The notes: a model not told the origin generated them from the letters alone. Shown: positions 1-12,410, numbered from the stretch's first letter. The stretch: DNA of 64,000 nt from Rahnella rivi (GCF_019049655.1 NZ_JAFMOX010000061.1:62001-126000), one strand, 5' to 3'. Made by a program: numbers and translations.

Positions 1-27
1 ACTAATTGCCGATGTATTTTCGTGCAT
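1..27 (-). CDS. yciN: Start of a YciN-like protein (partial)
   Basis: Only the first nine codons lie in the window; the gene runs off the left edge on the minus strand. They read MHENTSAIS, which can be lined up with the start of E. coli YciN (MNKETQPID). A GGGGAG ribosome-binding sequence sits eight bases before the ATG. In E. coli yciN is also immediately upstream of topA and transcribed away from it, so position and orientation support the call more than the nine residues do. YciN is a small cytoplasmic protein of unknown function. Confidence 0.5.
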
Positions 28-488
28 GTTATTTACTCCCCACTATAATTTCTGACGATATTGTAATCCTGCTGATGATAAAACCGCAAATCCGCTGGGG
101 TTAATCCTTTAAGTAAGTGCTCATGTTTTGCACAGTCAGGGGAAAAGTTTCACCACTTTATCGAAATGGGGGATTCGGTGTTAATTAGGTTGCGCAGCGA
201 TTTTTATCAGGTAGAGTGTGGGATTTTGTGGCTTCAGGTGGAATGTTTTGTTTACGCTTGGTCATTATTTGACGTGAAAACAGGCACAGTCCGCTGAACC
301 CTGTCTGGTTAATCCCTCGCAGAATCAGTGTTTTGAACCTCTGGAAGTCAGATCGCTCGTTCTTTGAAAGAAATGAGTTGACGTTCTGACTCACTGCCGC
401 AATATAAAAAAAGACATGATATTGTGCCGCGGCATAACTAGACAAAAACTTCTTCAGCTGATGAAGAATCATTCAGGTAAAGGTAATT
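28..488. promoter_or_regulatory. yciN-topA intergenic region
   Basis: This 461-base stretch separates the divergent yciN and topA starts and must hold their promoters. It is AT-rich with several T tracts. An open frame on the minus strand (185-472) has no recognisable family and lies in the expected topA leader, so I do not call it a gene. I see no rRNA, tRNA or insertion sequence here. Confidence 0.5.
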
Positions 489-3086
489 ATGGGCAAAGCT
501 CTCGTAATAGTTGAGTCCCCGGCAAAAGCCAAAACGATTAATAAATATTTAGGAAATGACTACGTGGTTAAGTCCAGCGTCGGTCATATTCGTGATTTAC
601 CGACCAGTGGATCCGCTGCTAAAAAAACCGCCGTCTCAACCGAAGAAAAGCCAAAGAAAAAAGTAAAAAAGGATGAGAAAACTGCGCTGGTTAATCGCAT
701 GGGCGTCGATCCTTATCACGGCTGGGAAGCGCAATACGAAATACTTCCGGGCAAAGAAAAAGTGGTTGCCGAGTTAAAAGCGTTAGCCGAAAAAGCTGAC
801 CACATCTATCTCGCAACCGACCTTGACCGCGAAGGAGAGGCGATTGCCTGGCATTTGCGGGAAGTGATTGGCGGTGACGATAAACGTTTCAGCCGCGTGG
901 TCTTTAACGAAATTACCAAGAACGCGATTCAGAACGCTTTTAAAGAACCGGGCGAACTGAATATTGATCGTGTTAATGCCCAGCAGGCGCGTCGTTTCAT
1001 GGACCGCGTGGTGGGTTACATGGTGTCGCCACTGCTGTGGAAGAAGATTGCCCGCGGTTTATCCGCCGGTCGTGTTCAGTCTGTGGCGGTGCGTCTGGTG
1101 GTCGAGCGTGAAAAAGAAATTAAAGCGTTCGTGCCGGAAGAGTATTGGGAATTGCATGCAGATTTGCTGGCGAAGAAAGACACCGCGCTGCAAATGGAAG
1201 TCACGCATCATCTCGACAAACCGTTTAAACCGGTTAATAAAGAACAAACTCACGCTGCGGTTTCGCTGCTTGAAAAAGCGCGCTACACGGTTGTCGATCG
1301 TGAAGACAAACCGACCAGCAGTAAGCCGGGTGCACCTTTTATTACGTCCACGTTGCAACAGGCTGCCAGCACGCGTCTGAGCTTCGGCGTGAAGAAAACC
1401 ATGATGATGGCCCAGCGTCTGTATGAAGCCGGTCACATTACCTACATGCGAACCGACTCCACCAACCTGAGTCAGGATGCGGTAGAAATGGTTCGCGGCT
1501 ACATCGGTGAGAATTTCGGTGATAAATACCTGCCGAAAGCGCCGTTGCAGTACAGCAACAAAGAGAATTCACAGGAAGCGCACGAAGCGATTCGTCCTTC
1601 TGACGTGGCCGTGGTGTCTGAACAACTGAAAGACATGGAAGCCGATGCCCAGCGTTTGTACCAGCTGATCTGGCGTCAGTTTGTTGCCTGCCAGATGACA
1701 CCGGCGCAATACGATTCTTCCACGCTGACGGTGAAAGCGGGCGATTACTCCCTGCGCGCCAAAGGCCGTACTTTGCGTTTCGACGGTTGGACGAAAGTCA
1801 TGCCAGCGCTGCGTAAAGGCGATGAAGACCGCATTCTGCCTGCTATTGAAGTCGGTACCGACCTCGATCTGCAACAACTGCTGCCTACTCAGCACTTCAC
1901 CAAACCGCCTGCGCGTTTCAGCGAAGCGTCACTGGTTAAAGAGCTGGAAAAACGTGGCATTGGCCGTCCGTCTACCTATGCGTCGATCATTTCGACCATC
2001 CAGGATCGTGGCTATGTTCACGTTGAAAACCGCCGTTTCTACGCCGAGAAAATGGGTGAAATCGTCACAGATCGTCTGGAGCAAAACTTCCGCGAACTGA
2101 TGAACTATGATTTCACCGCGCGCATGGAAGACGGTCTGGATCAGGTTGCCAACAACAAAGCTGAGTGGAAAGCCGTGCTCGACGAATTCTTCACCGAATT
2201 CAGCAAGCAACTGGAAACCGCAGAAAAGGATCCGGAAGAAGGCGGTATGCGCCCGAACCAGATGATCCTGACCAGCATTGAGTGCCCGACCTGTGGCCGC
2301 CCGATGGGTATCCGTACCGCCAGCACCGGGGTGTTCCTCGGCTGTTCCGGTTATGCATTGCCGCCGAAAGAACGCTGCAAAACCACCATCAACCTCATCG
2401 CGGATGCCGAAGTGCTCAACGTGCTGGAAGGGGATGAGGCAGAGGCCAATGCGCTGCGTGCGAAACGTCGTTGTGGCAAATGTGGCACTGCGATGGACAG
2501 CTACCTGATCGACAACCAGCGTAAGCTGCACGTCTGCGGTAACAACCCGGAATGTGACGGTTACGAAATCGAGCAGGGCGAATTCCGCATCAAGGGCTAT
2601 GACGGCCCGATCGTTGAGTGCGAGAAATGTGGTTCTGAAATGCACCTGAAAATGGGACGTTTCGGCAAGTACATGGGTTGTACCAATGACGAGTGCAAAA
2701 ACACCCGTAAGATCCTGCGTAACGGTGACGTTGCACCGCCGAAAGAAGATCCGGTTCCGCTGCCTGAGTTGCCGTGTGAGAAATCAGACGCCTACTTCGT
2801 TCTGCGTGACGGCGCTGCCGGTGTGTTCCTCGCGGCCAATACTTTCCCGAAATCGCGCGAAACCCGTGCGCCGCTGGTGGAAGAGCTGAAGCGCTTTAAA
2901 GATCGCTTGCCAGAGAAACTGAGTTATCTTGCGGACGCGCCCGTCGCTGACCCGGAAGGCAACAAATCGATGGTACGTTTCAGCCGCAAAACTAAGCAGC
3001 AGTACGTGTCTTCGGAAAAAGACGGCAAAGCCACTGGCTGGACAGCGTTCTTCGTTGACGGCAAATGGGTGGAAGGCAAAAAGTAA
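489..3086 (+). CDS. topA: DNA topoisomerase I
   Basis: Type IA topoisomerase that relaxes negative supercoils behind RNA polymerase by nicking one strand through a 5'-phosphotyrosine link. The 865-residue product has the expected length and follows E. coli TopA closely from [15 protein letters not shown] onward: N-terminal TOPRIM domain ([11 protein letters not shown] near residue 110), the central gate domains with catalytic Tyr319 in TYMRTDS, and three C-terminal four-cysteine zinc ribbons ([18 protein letters not shown] and CEKCGSEMH, about residues 598-735). The ATG is preceded by AAAGGTAATT. cysB follows in the same direction after a terminator, as in E. coli. Nothing unusual is visible in the reading frame. 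Confidence 0.98.
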   Translation: MGKALVIVESPAKAKTINKYLGNDYVVKSSVGHIRDLPTSGSAAKKTAVSTEEKPKKKVKKDEKTALVNRMGVDPYHGWEAQYEILPGKEKVVAELKALAEKADHIYLATDLDREGEAIAWHLREVIGGDDKRFSRVVFNEITKNAIQNAFKEPGELNIDRVNAQQARRFMDRVVGYMVSPLLWKKIARGLSAGRVQSVAVRLVVEREKEIKAFVPEEYWELHADLLAKKDTALQMEVTHHLDKPFKPVNKEQTHAAVSLLEKARYTVVDREDKPTSSKPGAPFITSTLQQAASTRLSFGVKKTMMMAQRLYEAGHITYMRTDSTNLSQDAVEMVRGYIGENFGDKYLPKAPLQYSNKENSQEAHEAIRPSDVAVVSEQLKDMEADAQRLYQLIWRQFVACQMTPAQYDSSTLTVKAGDYSLRAKGRTLRFDGWTKVMPALRKGDEDRILPAIEVGTDLDLQQLLPTQHFTKPPARFSEASLVKELEKRGIGRPSTYASIISTIQDRGYVHVENRRFYAEKMGEIVTDRLEQNFRELMNYDFTARMEDGLDQVANNKAEWKAVLDEFFTEFSKQLETAEKDPEEGGMRPNQMILTSIECPTCGRPMGIRTASTGVFLGCSGYALPPKERCKTTINLIADAEVLNVLEGDEAEANALRAKRRCGKCGTAMDSYLIDNQRKLHVCGNNPECDGYEIEQGEFRIKGYDGPIVECEKCGSEMHLKMGRFGKYMGCTNDECKNTRKILRNGDVAPPKEDPVPLPELPCEKSDAYFVLRDGAAGVFLAANTFPKSRETRAPLVEELKRFKDRLPEKLSYLADAPVADPEGNKSMVRFSRKTKQQYVSSEKDGKATGWTAFFVDGKWVEGKK

Positions 3087-4424
<1,338 letters not shown>

Positions 4425-4451
4425 TTCCGCCACTGTTTCTGATGTAAAACG

Positions 4452-4488
4452 TCCCGCGCCATCTTCTGATGACGCGGGATTTTTTTTA
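4452..4488 (+). terminator. Rho-independent terminator of cysB
   Basis: Twelve-base stem (TCCCGCG...CGCGGGA with one mismatch) around a TTCT loop, followed by eight T. Confidence 0.85.
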
Positions 4489-4616
4489 TCGGATGATCCG
4501 TTTGAGCTGTTATCAAAATGTTAACAATAATATGTGTTATCTTTATATATGCACTTATAAGCCAGCGGGTTATTCCTCTTTCGCCCAGCTGGTGCTGTGA
4601 AGCATAAGGAGAAGCT

Positions 4617-7292
4617 ATGTCGTCCGATATTCGTAACAGAAGTCTGGATAAGCTGGCAGTCCAGGGTAAGGAGTTCCACTACTACAGTCTGCCACTTGCC
4701 GCCAAAACGCTGGGTGATATTCAGCGCCTGCCTAAATCTCTTAAAGTCCTGCTCGAAAATCTGCTGCGCCACGTTGACGGTGACACTGTCACGGAAAATG
4801 ATTTGCTGCAGCTGGTGGAATGGCAAAAAACCGGCCACGCCGATCGCGAAATTGCTTACCGTCCGGCACGCGTTCTGATGCAGGATTTCACCGGGGTACC
4901 CGCCGTGGTGGATCTTGCCGCAATGCGTCAGGCTGTTAAACGCCTCGGTGGCAATGTCGATCAGGTGAATCCGTTATCGCCGGTCGATCTGGTTATCGAC
5001 CACTCGGTCACCGTGGATGAGTTTGGCGATGAAGAGGCGTTTGATGAAAACGTCCGGCTGGAAATGGAGCGCAATAACGAGCGTTATCAGTTCCTGCGCT
5101 GGGGGCAAAAAGCTTTTAACCGTTTCCGTGTGGTGCCGCCGGGCACCGGTATTTGTCACCAGGTCAATCTGGAGTATCTCGGTCAGACCGTCTGGCATGA
5201 AGAACAGAATGGCAAAACGGTGGCTTATCCCGATACGCTGGTCGGTACAGACTCCCACACCACCATGATCAACGGCCTGGGCATTCTGGGCTGGGGTTGC
5301 GGCGGTATTGAAGCTGAAGCGGCGATGCTCGGACAGCCGGTTTCCATGCTGATCCCGGACGTCGTGGGCTTCAGGCTGACGGGAAAACTGCGCGAAGGGA
5401 TTACCGCCACCGATCTGGTGTTAACCGTCACGCAGATGCTACGTAAACATGGCGTGGTGGGTAAATTCGTTGAATTCTTTGGCGACGGTCTGGCCGATCT
5501 GCCGCTGGCGGATCGCGCGACCATTGCCAATATGTCGCCTGAGTTTGGTGCAACCTGCGGGTTCTTCCCGGTGGATGACGTCACCCTCGGTTACATGAAA
5601 CTCAGTGGCCGCAGCGATGAACAAATCGAACTGGTGAAAGCCTATTCACAAGCGCAGGGCTTATGGCGCAATGCCGGTGATGAGCCTGTGTTCACCAGCA
5701 CACTGGCGCTGGACATGGGCGATGTCGTGCCGAGTCTGGCCGGTCCGAAACGTCCGCAAGACCGCGTTGCGCTGCCGGATGTGCCAAAAGCCTTCAAAGC
5801 CGCCACCGAACTGGAACTGGGCAATAACAAGCCGGGGCATACTGACAAAGAAAGTTTCACTCTTGATGGTCAGCATTACTCGCTGGACACCGGCGCGGTG
5901 GTCATTGCGGCAATCACCTCCTGTACCAACACCTCCAACCCGAGCGTACTGATGGCGGCCGGGCTGCTGGCCAAAAATGCCGCTGAAAAAGGGCTGACCA
6001 GTAAACCCTGGGTGAAAACTTCGCTGGCACCGGGCTCTAAAGTGGTGACCGATTATCTGAATGCCACCGGGCTGATGCCGTATCTGGAAAAATTGCGCTT
6101 CAATCTGGTGGGTTATGGCTGTACCACCTGTATCGGTAACTCGGGCCCGCTGCCTGAGCCTGTTGAATCCGCTATCAAAAGTGGTGATCTAACGGTGGGA
6201 GCTGTGCTGTCGGGTAACCGTAATTTTGAGGGGCGTATCCATCCGCTGATCAAAACTAACTGGCTGGCATCGCCGCCGCTGGTGGTGGCTTACGCGCTGG
6301 CCGGGAACATGAACGTCAATCTGACGACCGATCCGCTCGGTGAAGATCAGCAGGGTCAGCCGGTTTATCTGAAAGACATCTGGCCAACGGCGGCGGAAAT
6401 CGCGCTTGCCGTCGGGCAGGTCACGACGGAAATGTTCCACAAAGAGTATGCCGAAGTGTTCAACGGCGACGCCAGCTGGCAGGCGATTCAGGTTGAAGGG
6501 ACGCCAACTTACACCTGGCAGGAGGACTCCACCTACATCCGCCATCCGCCGTTCTTCAGTGACATGAAGGCTGAACCGGATGCCGTGGAAGATATTAAAG
6601 ACGCGCGCATTCTGGCGATTCTGGCGGATTCCGTTACCACCGATCACATCTCACCGGCCGGGAACATCAAAATCGACAGTCCGGCGGGACTGTATCTGAA
6701 AAACCACGGTGTCGAACCGAAAGCCTTTAACTCGTACGGCTCCCGACGCGGTAACCATGAAGTGATGATGCGCGGAACGTTTGCCAACATCCGTATCCGC
6801 AACGAAATGGTGCCAGACGTGGAGGGCGGCTATACGCGCCACATCCCGTCGCAGGAACAGCTTGCCATCTACGACGCAGCGATGCGCTATCAGCATGAAA
6901 GCGTGCCGACGGCGGTGATTGCCGGCAAAGAGTATGGTTCCGGCTCCAGCCGTGACTGGGCAGCGAAGGGGCCGCGCCTGCTGGGCGTGCGCGTGGTGAT
7001 CGCCGAATCTTTTGAGCGGATCCACCGTTCTAACCTGATCGGCATGGGCATTTTACCGCTCGAGTTCCCGCAGGGCGTGACGCGCAAAACGCTGAAACTG
7101 ACCGGCGACGAGCAGATCAGCATCAGCGGGCTGCAAACGCTGAAACCGGGGCAGGAGGTGCCGGTGCAGATCGCGTTCGCTGACGGCCAGACGCAAACTA
7201 TCAACGCCCGCTGCCGTATTGATACCGGCAACGAACTGACCTATTTCCAGAACGGCGGCATTCTGCATTACGTGATCCGCAAAATGTTGTGA
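4617..7292 (+). CDS. acnA: Aconitate hydratase A
   Basis: [4Fe-4S] enzyme interconverting citrate and isocitrate in the TCA cycle; in enterics AcnA is the stationary-phase and stress-stable isozyme. The product is 891 residues, the same as E. coli AcnA. The three cluster ligands are at Cys436 (in TSCTNTSN) and Cys502/Cys505 (in YGCTTCIGNSG), each shifted by one from E. coli. The swivelling C-terminal domain with GSGSSRDWAAKG is complete. The ATG is well placed behind AAGGAGAAGCT. It lies downstream of cysB and convergent with ribA, the order seen in E. coli. Confidence 0.98.
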   Translation: MSSDIRNRSLDKLAVQGKEFHYYSLPLAAKTLGDIQRLPKSLKVLLENLLRHVDGDTVTENDLLQLVEWQKTGHADREIAYRPARVLMQDFTGVPAVVDLAAMRQAVKRLGGNVDQVNPLSPVDLVIDHSVTVDEFGDEEAFDENVRLEMERNNERYQFLRWGQKAFNRFRVVPPGTGICHQVNLEYLGQTVWHEEQNGKTVAYPDTLVGTDSHTTMINGLGILGWGCGGIEAEAAMLGQPVSMLIPDVVGFRLTGKLREGITATDLVLTVTQMLRKHGVVGKFVEFFGDGLADLPLADRATIANMSPEFGATCGFFPVDDVTLGYMKLSGRSDEQIELVKAYSQAQGLWRNAGDEPVFTSTLALDMGDVVPSLAGPKRPQDRVALPDVPKAFKAATELELGNNKPGHTDKESFTLDGQHYSLDTGAVVIAAITSCTNTSNPSVLMAAGLLAKNAAEKGLTSKPWVKTSLAPGSKVVTDYLNATGLMPYLEKLRFNLVGYGCTTCIGNSGPLPEPVESAIKSGDLTVGAVLSGNRNFEGRIHPLIKTNWLASPPLVVAYALAGNMNVNLTTDPLGEDQQGQPVYLKDIWPTAAEIALAVGQVTTEMFHKEYAEVFNGDASWQAIQVEGTPTYTWQEDSTYIRHPPFFSDMKAEPDAVEDIKDARILAILADSVTTDHISPAGNIKIDSPAGLYLKNHGVEPKAFNSYGSRRGNHEVMMRGTFANIRIRNEMVPDVEGGYTRHIPSQEQLAIYDAAMRYQHESVPTAVIAGKEYGSGSSRDWAAKGPRLLGVRVVIAESFERIHRSNLIGMGILPLEFPQGVTRKTLKLTGDEQISISGLQTLKPGQEVPVQIAFADGQTQTINARCRIDTGNELTYFQNGGILHYVIRKML

Positions 7293-7324
7293 TGGGTAAA
7301 ATGCGTTAATACTGCGTTTTCTGC

Positions 7325-7357
7325 ATAAAAAAGGGCACCTTCATAAGGTGCCCTTAA
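7325..7357. terminator. Bidirectional terminator between acnA and ribA
   Basis: Perfect 11-base stem AAGGGCACCTT / AAGGTGCCCTT (7331-7355) with a CAT loop. It is preceded by an A run, so on the minus strand it ends in U residues and serves ribA best; readout from acnA is weaker because only a short AT-rich tail follows. Confidence 0.8.
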
Positions 7358-7373
7358 TATTTGCCGGTCAGAA

Positions 7374-7979
<606 letters not shown>

Positions 7980-8276
7980 TTTACGCTCCAAAAAAAACAC
8001 AAATTGTCTTCATTTACAGTGAGTATTTTACTTATTGATGCGCATCCTACGTGCGGATGCGGTGTCAGGATAGGGAATCGGTGCCTTTCCTTCACAACAG
8101 GGCACCATTTTGCCACAGTTTGACCTGCGCATTGACGGGAATATTTGAACAAATAGTTCATAACTTATGAACTATAACAGTAACCTCAACAACCTGGATT
8201 TAAGGAATGTGCAAGAATTACAACATTGCTACACTTCTACTCTTTTACGCATTTTACGAAAACAGAAAGGACGACT

Positions 8277-9032
8277 ATGTTTGATATCGCCAAACGCACC
8301 GCCCTCGGGGCACTTCTTCTGCTTATCATGCCAGCGGCGGTGTGGGTCAGTGGCTGGCTATGGACCCCCGGCGGCAATCCGGCGATTTTACTCCCGCTCT
8401 ACTGGGTGACCGAAACCGTCAGCCAGCCCTGGGGCGTGTTGACCACGGTTATTCTGTGCGGCTGGTTCTTATGGTGCCTGCGTTTTCGTCTCAAAGCGGC
8501 AATCGGGCTGGTGCTGATGATTTCTGTGGCGCTGCTGATCGGCCAGTCCACCAAGACGTACATCAAAAAGGAAGTGCGCGAGCCACGCCCTTACGTCGCC
8601 TGGCTGGGCACTGATCATCAGATGAACGTTGAAGAATTTTACGGTCTGAAACGCAAGGCGCGTAGCCAGCAGGTGAAAGAACTGCTCGGCGATAACGTCC
8701 AGATCCCGCACTGGCTGAACAGAAGCTGGCAGAAAGATACCGGTTACGCGTTCCCGTCCGGCCATACCATGTTTGCTGCTACCTGGGCATTACTGGGTAT
8801 CGGGCTATTGTGGCGCCGTAAACACTACAAGACGGTGACCGCGCTGATGGTGTGGTCGGTGGTGGTGATGGGCAGCCGGCTGATGCTGGGCATGCACTGG
8901 CCGCGCGATTTGATTGCTTCGGTGGGGATAAGCTGGCTTTTGGTGACGCTGGCCTGCTGGCTGACGGACCGTTACATCGGTCCGCTGACGCCGCCACCGG
9001 CAGAAGATCAGGACATCGCAGAGCGCGACTGA
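8277..9032 (+). CDS. pgpB: Phosphatidylglycerophosphatase B
   Basis: Inner-membrane PAP2-type phosphatase acting on phosphatidylglycerophosphate, undecaprenyl pyrophosphate and related lipid phosphates. The three PAP2 motifs are present: K-x6-RP (KKEVREPRP), FPSGHTMFA, and the S-R-x5-H-x3-D block SRLMLGMHWPRD. Several hydrophobic segments fit a six-helix membrane protein. I place the start at MFDIAKRTALG, behind AAGGACGACT, giving 251 residues; the frame is open 17 codons further upstream but without conservation. It sits between ribA and lapA as in E. coli. Confidence 0.95.
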   Translation: MFDIAKRTALGALLLLIMPAAVWVSGWLWTPGGNPAILLPLYWVTETVSQPWGVLTTVILCGWFLWCLRFRLKAAIGLVLMISVALLIGQSTKTYIKKEVREPRPYVAWLGTDHQMNVEEFYGLKRKARSQQVKELLGDNVQIPHWLNRSWQKDTGYAFPSGHTMFAATWALLGIGLLWRRKHYKTVTALMVWSVVVMGSRLMLGMHWPRDLIASVGISWLLVTLACWLTDRYIGPLTPPPAEDQDIAERD

Positions 9033-9297
9033 GGCTGTTTTCACGCGCACAGCATTTCTGAAAAGAGGGGGGCTTTTACCGTTCCCCTTTGATTTCACGC
9101 AGATCGTCCCCATATCACTGATATGTTGTTTTCACCGGTTCACGTCGCCGATCGCAAAAGTCGTGCGATCTTCAGACAGTTACTCTTTTAACCCTCTGCA
9201 ATGTTTCCCAGCTTTGTGCAGAAATGCTAACTTATTAGGTCGGGACGAGAGTTTTTGGCATAATTCATCCGGTACACCCGGCATTACAGGAATGAAT

Positions 9298-9609
9298 GTG
9301 AAATATCTGCTGATTTTTTTATTTTTACTGGTCATCGTGGTGATTTCCATCACGTTAGGCGCGCATAACGATCAAACTGTGACCTTCAACTATTTGCTGG
9401 CGCAGGGTGACTATCGCGTATCGACGCTGCTCGCCGTGCTGTTTGCGACCGGTTTCATTCTGGGATGGGTCATCTGCGGATTGTTTTACCTTCGTGTACG
9501 CCTTTCACTTGGCCGTGCTCAGCGCAAAATCAAACGTCTGGAACTGCAAATCGAACCCGTGGCTGTCGTGACGCCGCCTGCAGCATCTTATGATGTCAGC
9601 AAGGAATAA
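9298..9609 (+). CDS. lapA: Lipopolysaccharide assembly protein A
   Basis: Small inner-membrane partner of LapB in control of LpxC turnover and LPS assembly. The 103-residue product has two hydrophobic helices (about residues 4-21 and 42-63) followed by a charged coiled-coil-like tail (RAQRKIKRLELQIE), as in E. coli LapA (YciS). I chose the GTG at 9298, which aligns with the E. coli start and has AGGA eight bases before it; an ATG two codons upstream touches the AGGA and would be badly spaced. The frame is open for 45 codons upstream of this GTG, but that part looks like leader. It is followed after six bases by lapB. Confidence 0.93.
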   Translation: MKYLLIFLFLLVIVVISITLGAHNDQTVTFNYLLAQGDYRVSTLLAVLFATGFILGWVICGLFYLRVRLSLGRAQRKIKRLELQIEPVAVVTPPAASYDVSKE

Positions 9610-9615
9610 TCCTTT

Positions 9616-10785
9616 ATGTTAGAGCTGCTGTTTCTGTTGTTGCCCGTTGCGGCCGCCTATGGCTGGTACATGGGGCGCAGAAGTTCTCAGCAGGACAAAC
9701 AGGAAAATGCTAACCGCCTGTCGCGTGAATACGTTGCCGGGGTTAACTTCCTGCTTTCCAATCAGCAGGATAAAGCGGTCGATCTGTTCCTCGAAATGTT
9801 GAAAGAGGACAGCAGTACGGTCGAAGCGCACCTGACTCTGGGTAACCTGTTCCGCTCCCGTGGCGAAGTCGATCGCGCGATACGTATCCACCAGTCCCTG
9901 ATGGAAAGCGCATCGCTGACGTTCGAACAACGTCTGCTGGCCGTGCAACAACTGGGCCGTGACTACATGACCGCCGGTTTTTACGATCGCGCCGAGGACA
10001 TGTTCAACCAGCTGGTGAAAGAGCAGGATTTCCAGCTTTTCGCGCTCGAGCAGCTCCTGATCATTCATCAGGCCACCAGCGACTGGCAGAACGCCATCGA
10101 TGTGGCCGAACGTCTGGTGAAACTGGGTAAAGAAAACCGTCGCAAAGAGATCGCGCATTTCTGGTGCGAACTGGCCTTGCAGGCAATGGTGTCGGACGAT
10201 TTTGATAAAGCCACCGGCCTGCTGAAGAAAGCTGCGCAGGCCGACAAACTTTGCGCCCGCGTGTCGATCATGCAGGGCCGCATTCTGATGGCGCAGGGCG
10301 ATTATCGCAAAGCCGCCGATGCGTTACAGCGGGTGCTTGAGCAGGACAAAGAAGTGGTCAGCGAAGCGCTGCCGATGCTGCAGGAGTGCTATCAGAATTT
10401 GCAGGATACGCTGGCCTGGGCGGAGTTTCTCAAACGCTGCGTGGATGAAAATACCGGTGCCACGGCTGAACTGATGTTGGCGGAAATCATTCATCAGGAA
10501 GAAGGGCGGGAAGTGGCGCAGAACTACATCAACCGTCAGCTTCAGCGCCACCCGACCATGCGCGTGTTCCACCATCTGATGGATTACCATCTGGCGGATG
10601 CGGAAGAAGGGCGAGCGAAAGAAAGTCTGGGATTACTGCGGGATATGGTCGGCGAACAGATCCGCACCAAGCCGCGTTACCGTTGCCATAAATGCGGCTT
10701 TACCGCGCATTCGTTGTACTGGCATTGCCCGTCGTGTCGTGGCTGGGCAACCATAAAACCTATTCGCGGGCTGGACGGGCAGTAG
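9616..10785 (+). CDS. lapB: Lipopolysaccharide assembly protein B
   Basis: Membrane-anchored TPR protein that adapts LpxC to the FtsH protease and so sets the LPS level. The 389-residue product starts with a short membrane anchor (LLFLLLPVAAAYGWYMG), continues with a series of tetratricopeptide helices, and ends in a rubredoxin-like metal knuckle (CHKCG and CPSC, about residues 357-374). Length and sequence follow E. coli LapB (YciM). It is cotranscribed with lapA judging by the six-base gap, and closed by a strong terminator. Confidence 0.97.
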   Translation: MLELLFLLLPVAAAYGWYMGRRSSQQDKQENANRLSREYVAGVNFLLSNQQDKAVDLFLEMLKEDSSTVEAHLTLGNLFRSRGEVDRAIRIHQSLMESASLTFEQRLLAVQQLGRDYMTAGFYDRAEDMFNQLVKEQDFQLFALEQLLIIHQATSDWQNAIDVAERLVKLGKENRRKEIAHFWCELALQAMVSDDFDKATGLLKKAAQADKLCARVSIMQGRILMAQGDYRKAADALQRVLEQDKEVVSEALPMLQECYQNLQDTLAWAEFLKRCVDENTGATAELMLAEIIHQEEGREVAQNYINRQLQRHPTMRVFHHLMDYHLADAEEGRAKESLGLLRDMVGEQIRTKPRYRCHKCGFTAHSLYWHCPSCRGWATIKPIRGLDGQ

Positions 10786-10811
10786 CGATATAAACGCAAA
10801 ACAATGTTTTT

Positions 10812-10842
10812 AAACGGGCAATAACCTTATTGCCCGTTTTTA
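10812..10842 (+). terminator. Rho-independent terminator of lapAB
   Basis: Perfect 13-base stem AAACGGGCAATAA / TTATTGCCCGTTT around a CC turn, followed by T residues. It also sits after the end of the minus-strand gene at 10861, so it may work in both directions. Confidence 0.9.
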
Positions 10843-10860
10843 TGTCGGTCAGACCTGAAT

Positions 10861-11148
10861 TTACTTCTTCTTGCTGCTCGCTTTACGGGCGCTGATCAGC
10901 GTACGTAATTTCTTGATTTCTTTGGCCGTCAGCGCAGGCTCGGACTCTTCCGCCAGATGCTGATTATCAATGTCATGTTCGGTCGCTTTTGCGGCTTTCT
11001 TCCCTTTATGCGCTTCCGGATTAAAACTTGCCTCCAGACGTGCGGCGACTTCTGCACTGAGTGAATGTTCTGCGTCTGCAGCTGCGTTCTTGATCAGCTC
11101 TTTTAATTCCACCGGAATTTTTACGGTCAGGGTCGTTATCTCACTCAT
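10861..11148 (-). CDS. Small Arc/ribbon-helix-helix-like protein
   Basis: A 95-residue basic protein whose N-terminus (TTLTVKIPVELKELIKNAAA, then SLSAEVAARLEASF) has the beta-strand and two-helix pattern of Arc/TraY-type ribbon-helix-helix DNA-binding proteins. The C-terminal half is charged, lysine-rich and probably disordered, ending KASSKKK. AAGGAAAGGC precedes the ATG. It is inserted between lapB and pyrF, which are adjacent in E. coli. The role is unknown: a chromosomal DNA-binding protein, or an antitoxin-like protein without a visible toxin partner. The fold assignment is by pattern only. Confidence 0.75.
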   Translation of the reverse strand: MSEITTLTVKIPVELKELIKNAAADAEHSLSAEVAARLEASFNPEAHKGKKAAKATEHDIDNQHLAEESEPALTAKEIKKLRTLISARKASSKKK

Positions 11149-11339
11149 TTTTCTGCCTTTCCTTCGTGTAAAAGTAACAAGCTAAGCCAGCCTTGTGACA
11201 TCGTCTAGTGATTAACAAAAATTTAATAAAAGTGTCACATTAGGCATAGCTGTAAATTCAGCGTCTTGCCATGTAAAATGCGGGCGGCAGAAATTAAGCT
11301 TTCCCTTCCAGATTTGATAACTCACAAGAGGCTGAAGAC

Positions 11340-12068
11340 ATGAAGTCAGAAAATAAGATTAACAACAACGACTTAAATTCCTCACCTATTGTTGTCGCCC
11401 TCGATTATGCCGATAAATCTGCGGCGCTCGCCTTTGCAGATAAAATCGATCCCCGTGATTGCCGTCTGAAAATCGGCAAAGAGATGTTCACTCACTTCGG
11501 GCCGCAGATGGTCAAAGATTTGCAGTCGCGCGGATTCGACGTATTTCTGGATCTGAAATTCCACGATATTCCTAACACCACCGCCCACGCGGTGGCCGCG
11601 GCTGCCGATCTCGGCGTATGGATGGTCAATGTGCACGCCAGCGGTGGCGCGCGCATGATGACGGCGGCAAAAGAAGCGCTGGCCCCCTTTGGTAAAGATG
11701 CGCCACTGCTGATTGCCGTGACGGTTCTGACCAGCATGGAAGGCAGCGATCTGGCCGATTTAGGCATTACCCTTTCTCCGGCGGATTACGCAGAGCGTCT
11801 GGCTCGCCTGACCCGTAACTGCGGCCTGGATGGCGTGGTCTGTTCCGCGCAGGAAGCCACGCGCTTTAAAAGCGCGCTGGGCAGTGCATTCCAGCTGGTC
11901 ACGCCGGGGATCCGTCCTGCCGGCAGCAAAGCTGACGATCAGCGCCGGGTGATGACGCCGCAGGAAGCGATGGCGGCCGGGGTGGATTATATGGTGATTG
12001 GTCGTCCGATCACCCAATCCGCCGATCCGGCGCAGACCCTGCGTGAAATCCGTGATTCATTGCGTTAA
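11340..12068 (+). CDS. pyrF: Orotidine-5'-phosphate decarboxylase
   Basis: Last step of de novo UMP synthesis, decarboxylating OMP. The 242-residue TIM-barrel protein carries the catalytic Lys-Asp signature [10 protein letters not shown] near residue 70 and the phosphate-binding [13 protein letters not shown] and [11 protein letters not shown] segments. The first 15 residues are variable and polar, as in E. coli. It is followed by yciH after 12 bases, the same operon arrangement as in E. coli. Confidence 0.97.
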   Translation: MKSENKINNNDLNSSPIVVALDYADKSAALAFADKIDPRDCRLKIGKEMFTHFGPQMVKDLQSRGFDVFLDLKFHDIPNTTAHAVAAAADLGVWMVNVHASGGARMMTAAKEALAPFGKDAPLLIAVTVLTSMEGSDLADLGITLSPADYAERLARLTRNCGLDGVVCSAQEATRFKSALGSAFQLVTPGIRPAGSKADDQRRVMTPQEAMAAGVDYMVIGRPITQSADPAQTLREIRDSLR

Positions 12069-12080
12069 GCAGAGGCTGAT

Positions 12081-12410
12081 ATGAACAACGACAACAACAG
12101 TCGCCTGGTCTATTCAACAGACAGCGGCAGGATTGATGAACCGAAAGCAGCAGTCGTTCGCCCGAAAGGCGATGGCATTGTGCGCATTCAGCGTCAGACC
12201 AGTGGCCGTAAAGGGAAGGGAGTGTGCCTGATCACCGGCGTTGATCTGGATGACGCAGCGCTGGACAAACTGGCGGCGGAATTGAAGAAGAAGTGCGGCT
12301 GTGGCGGTTCAGTGAAAGACGGTGTGATTGAGATCCAGGGCGATAAACGCGACCTGCTCAAACAATTGCTCGAAGCGAAGGGAATGAAAGTCAAACTGGC
12401 GGGCGGCTGA
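12081..12410 (+). CDS. yciH: SUI1/eIF1-like translation factor YciH
   Basis: Bacterial homologue of the eukaryotic start-codon selection factor eIF1; E. coli YciH is thought to act in initiation fidelity or stress-time inhibition of translation. The 109-residue product has the SUI1 core: RKGKGVCLITGVDLDD, the KKKCGCGGSVKDG loop, and the C-terminal GDKRDLLKQLLEAKGMKVKL. It sits in the pyrF operon. Confidence 0.95.
   Translation: MNNDNNSRLVYSTDSGRIDEPKAAVVRPKGDGIVRIQRQTSGRKGKGVCLITGVDLDDAALDKLAAELKKKCGCGGSVKDGVIEIQGDKRDLLKQLLEAKGMKVKLAGG

Noticed and set aside
185..472. A 95-codon minus-strand frame in the topA leader
   Set aside because: No family pattern or good ribosome-binding site, and it occupies the expected promoter region.
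1929..2645. A 238-codon open frame opposite topA
   Set aside because: Antisense to the conserved gate and zinc-ribbon region of topoisomerase I; no recognisable domain.
7980..8276. Possible FMN riboswitch between ribA and pgpB
   Set aside because: I do not see the conserved RFN helices, and enteric ribA is not normally under this riboswitch.
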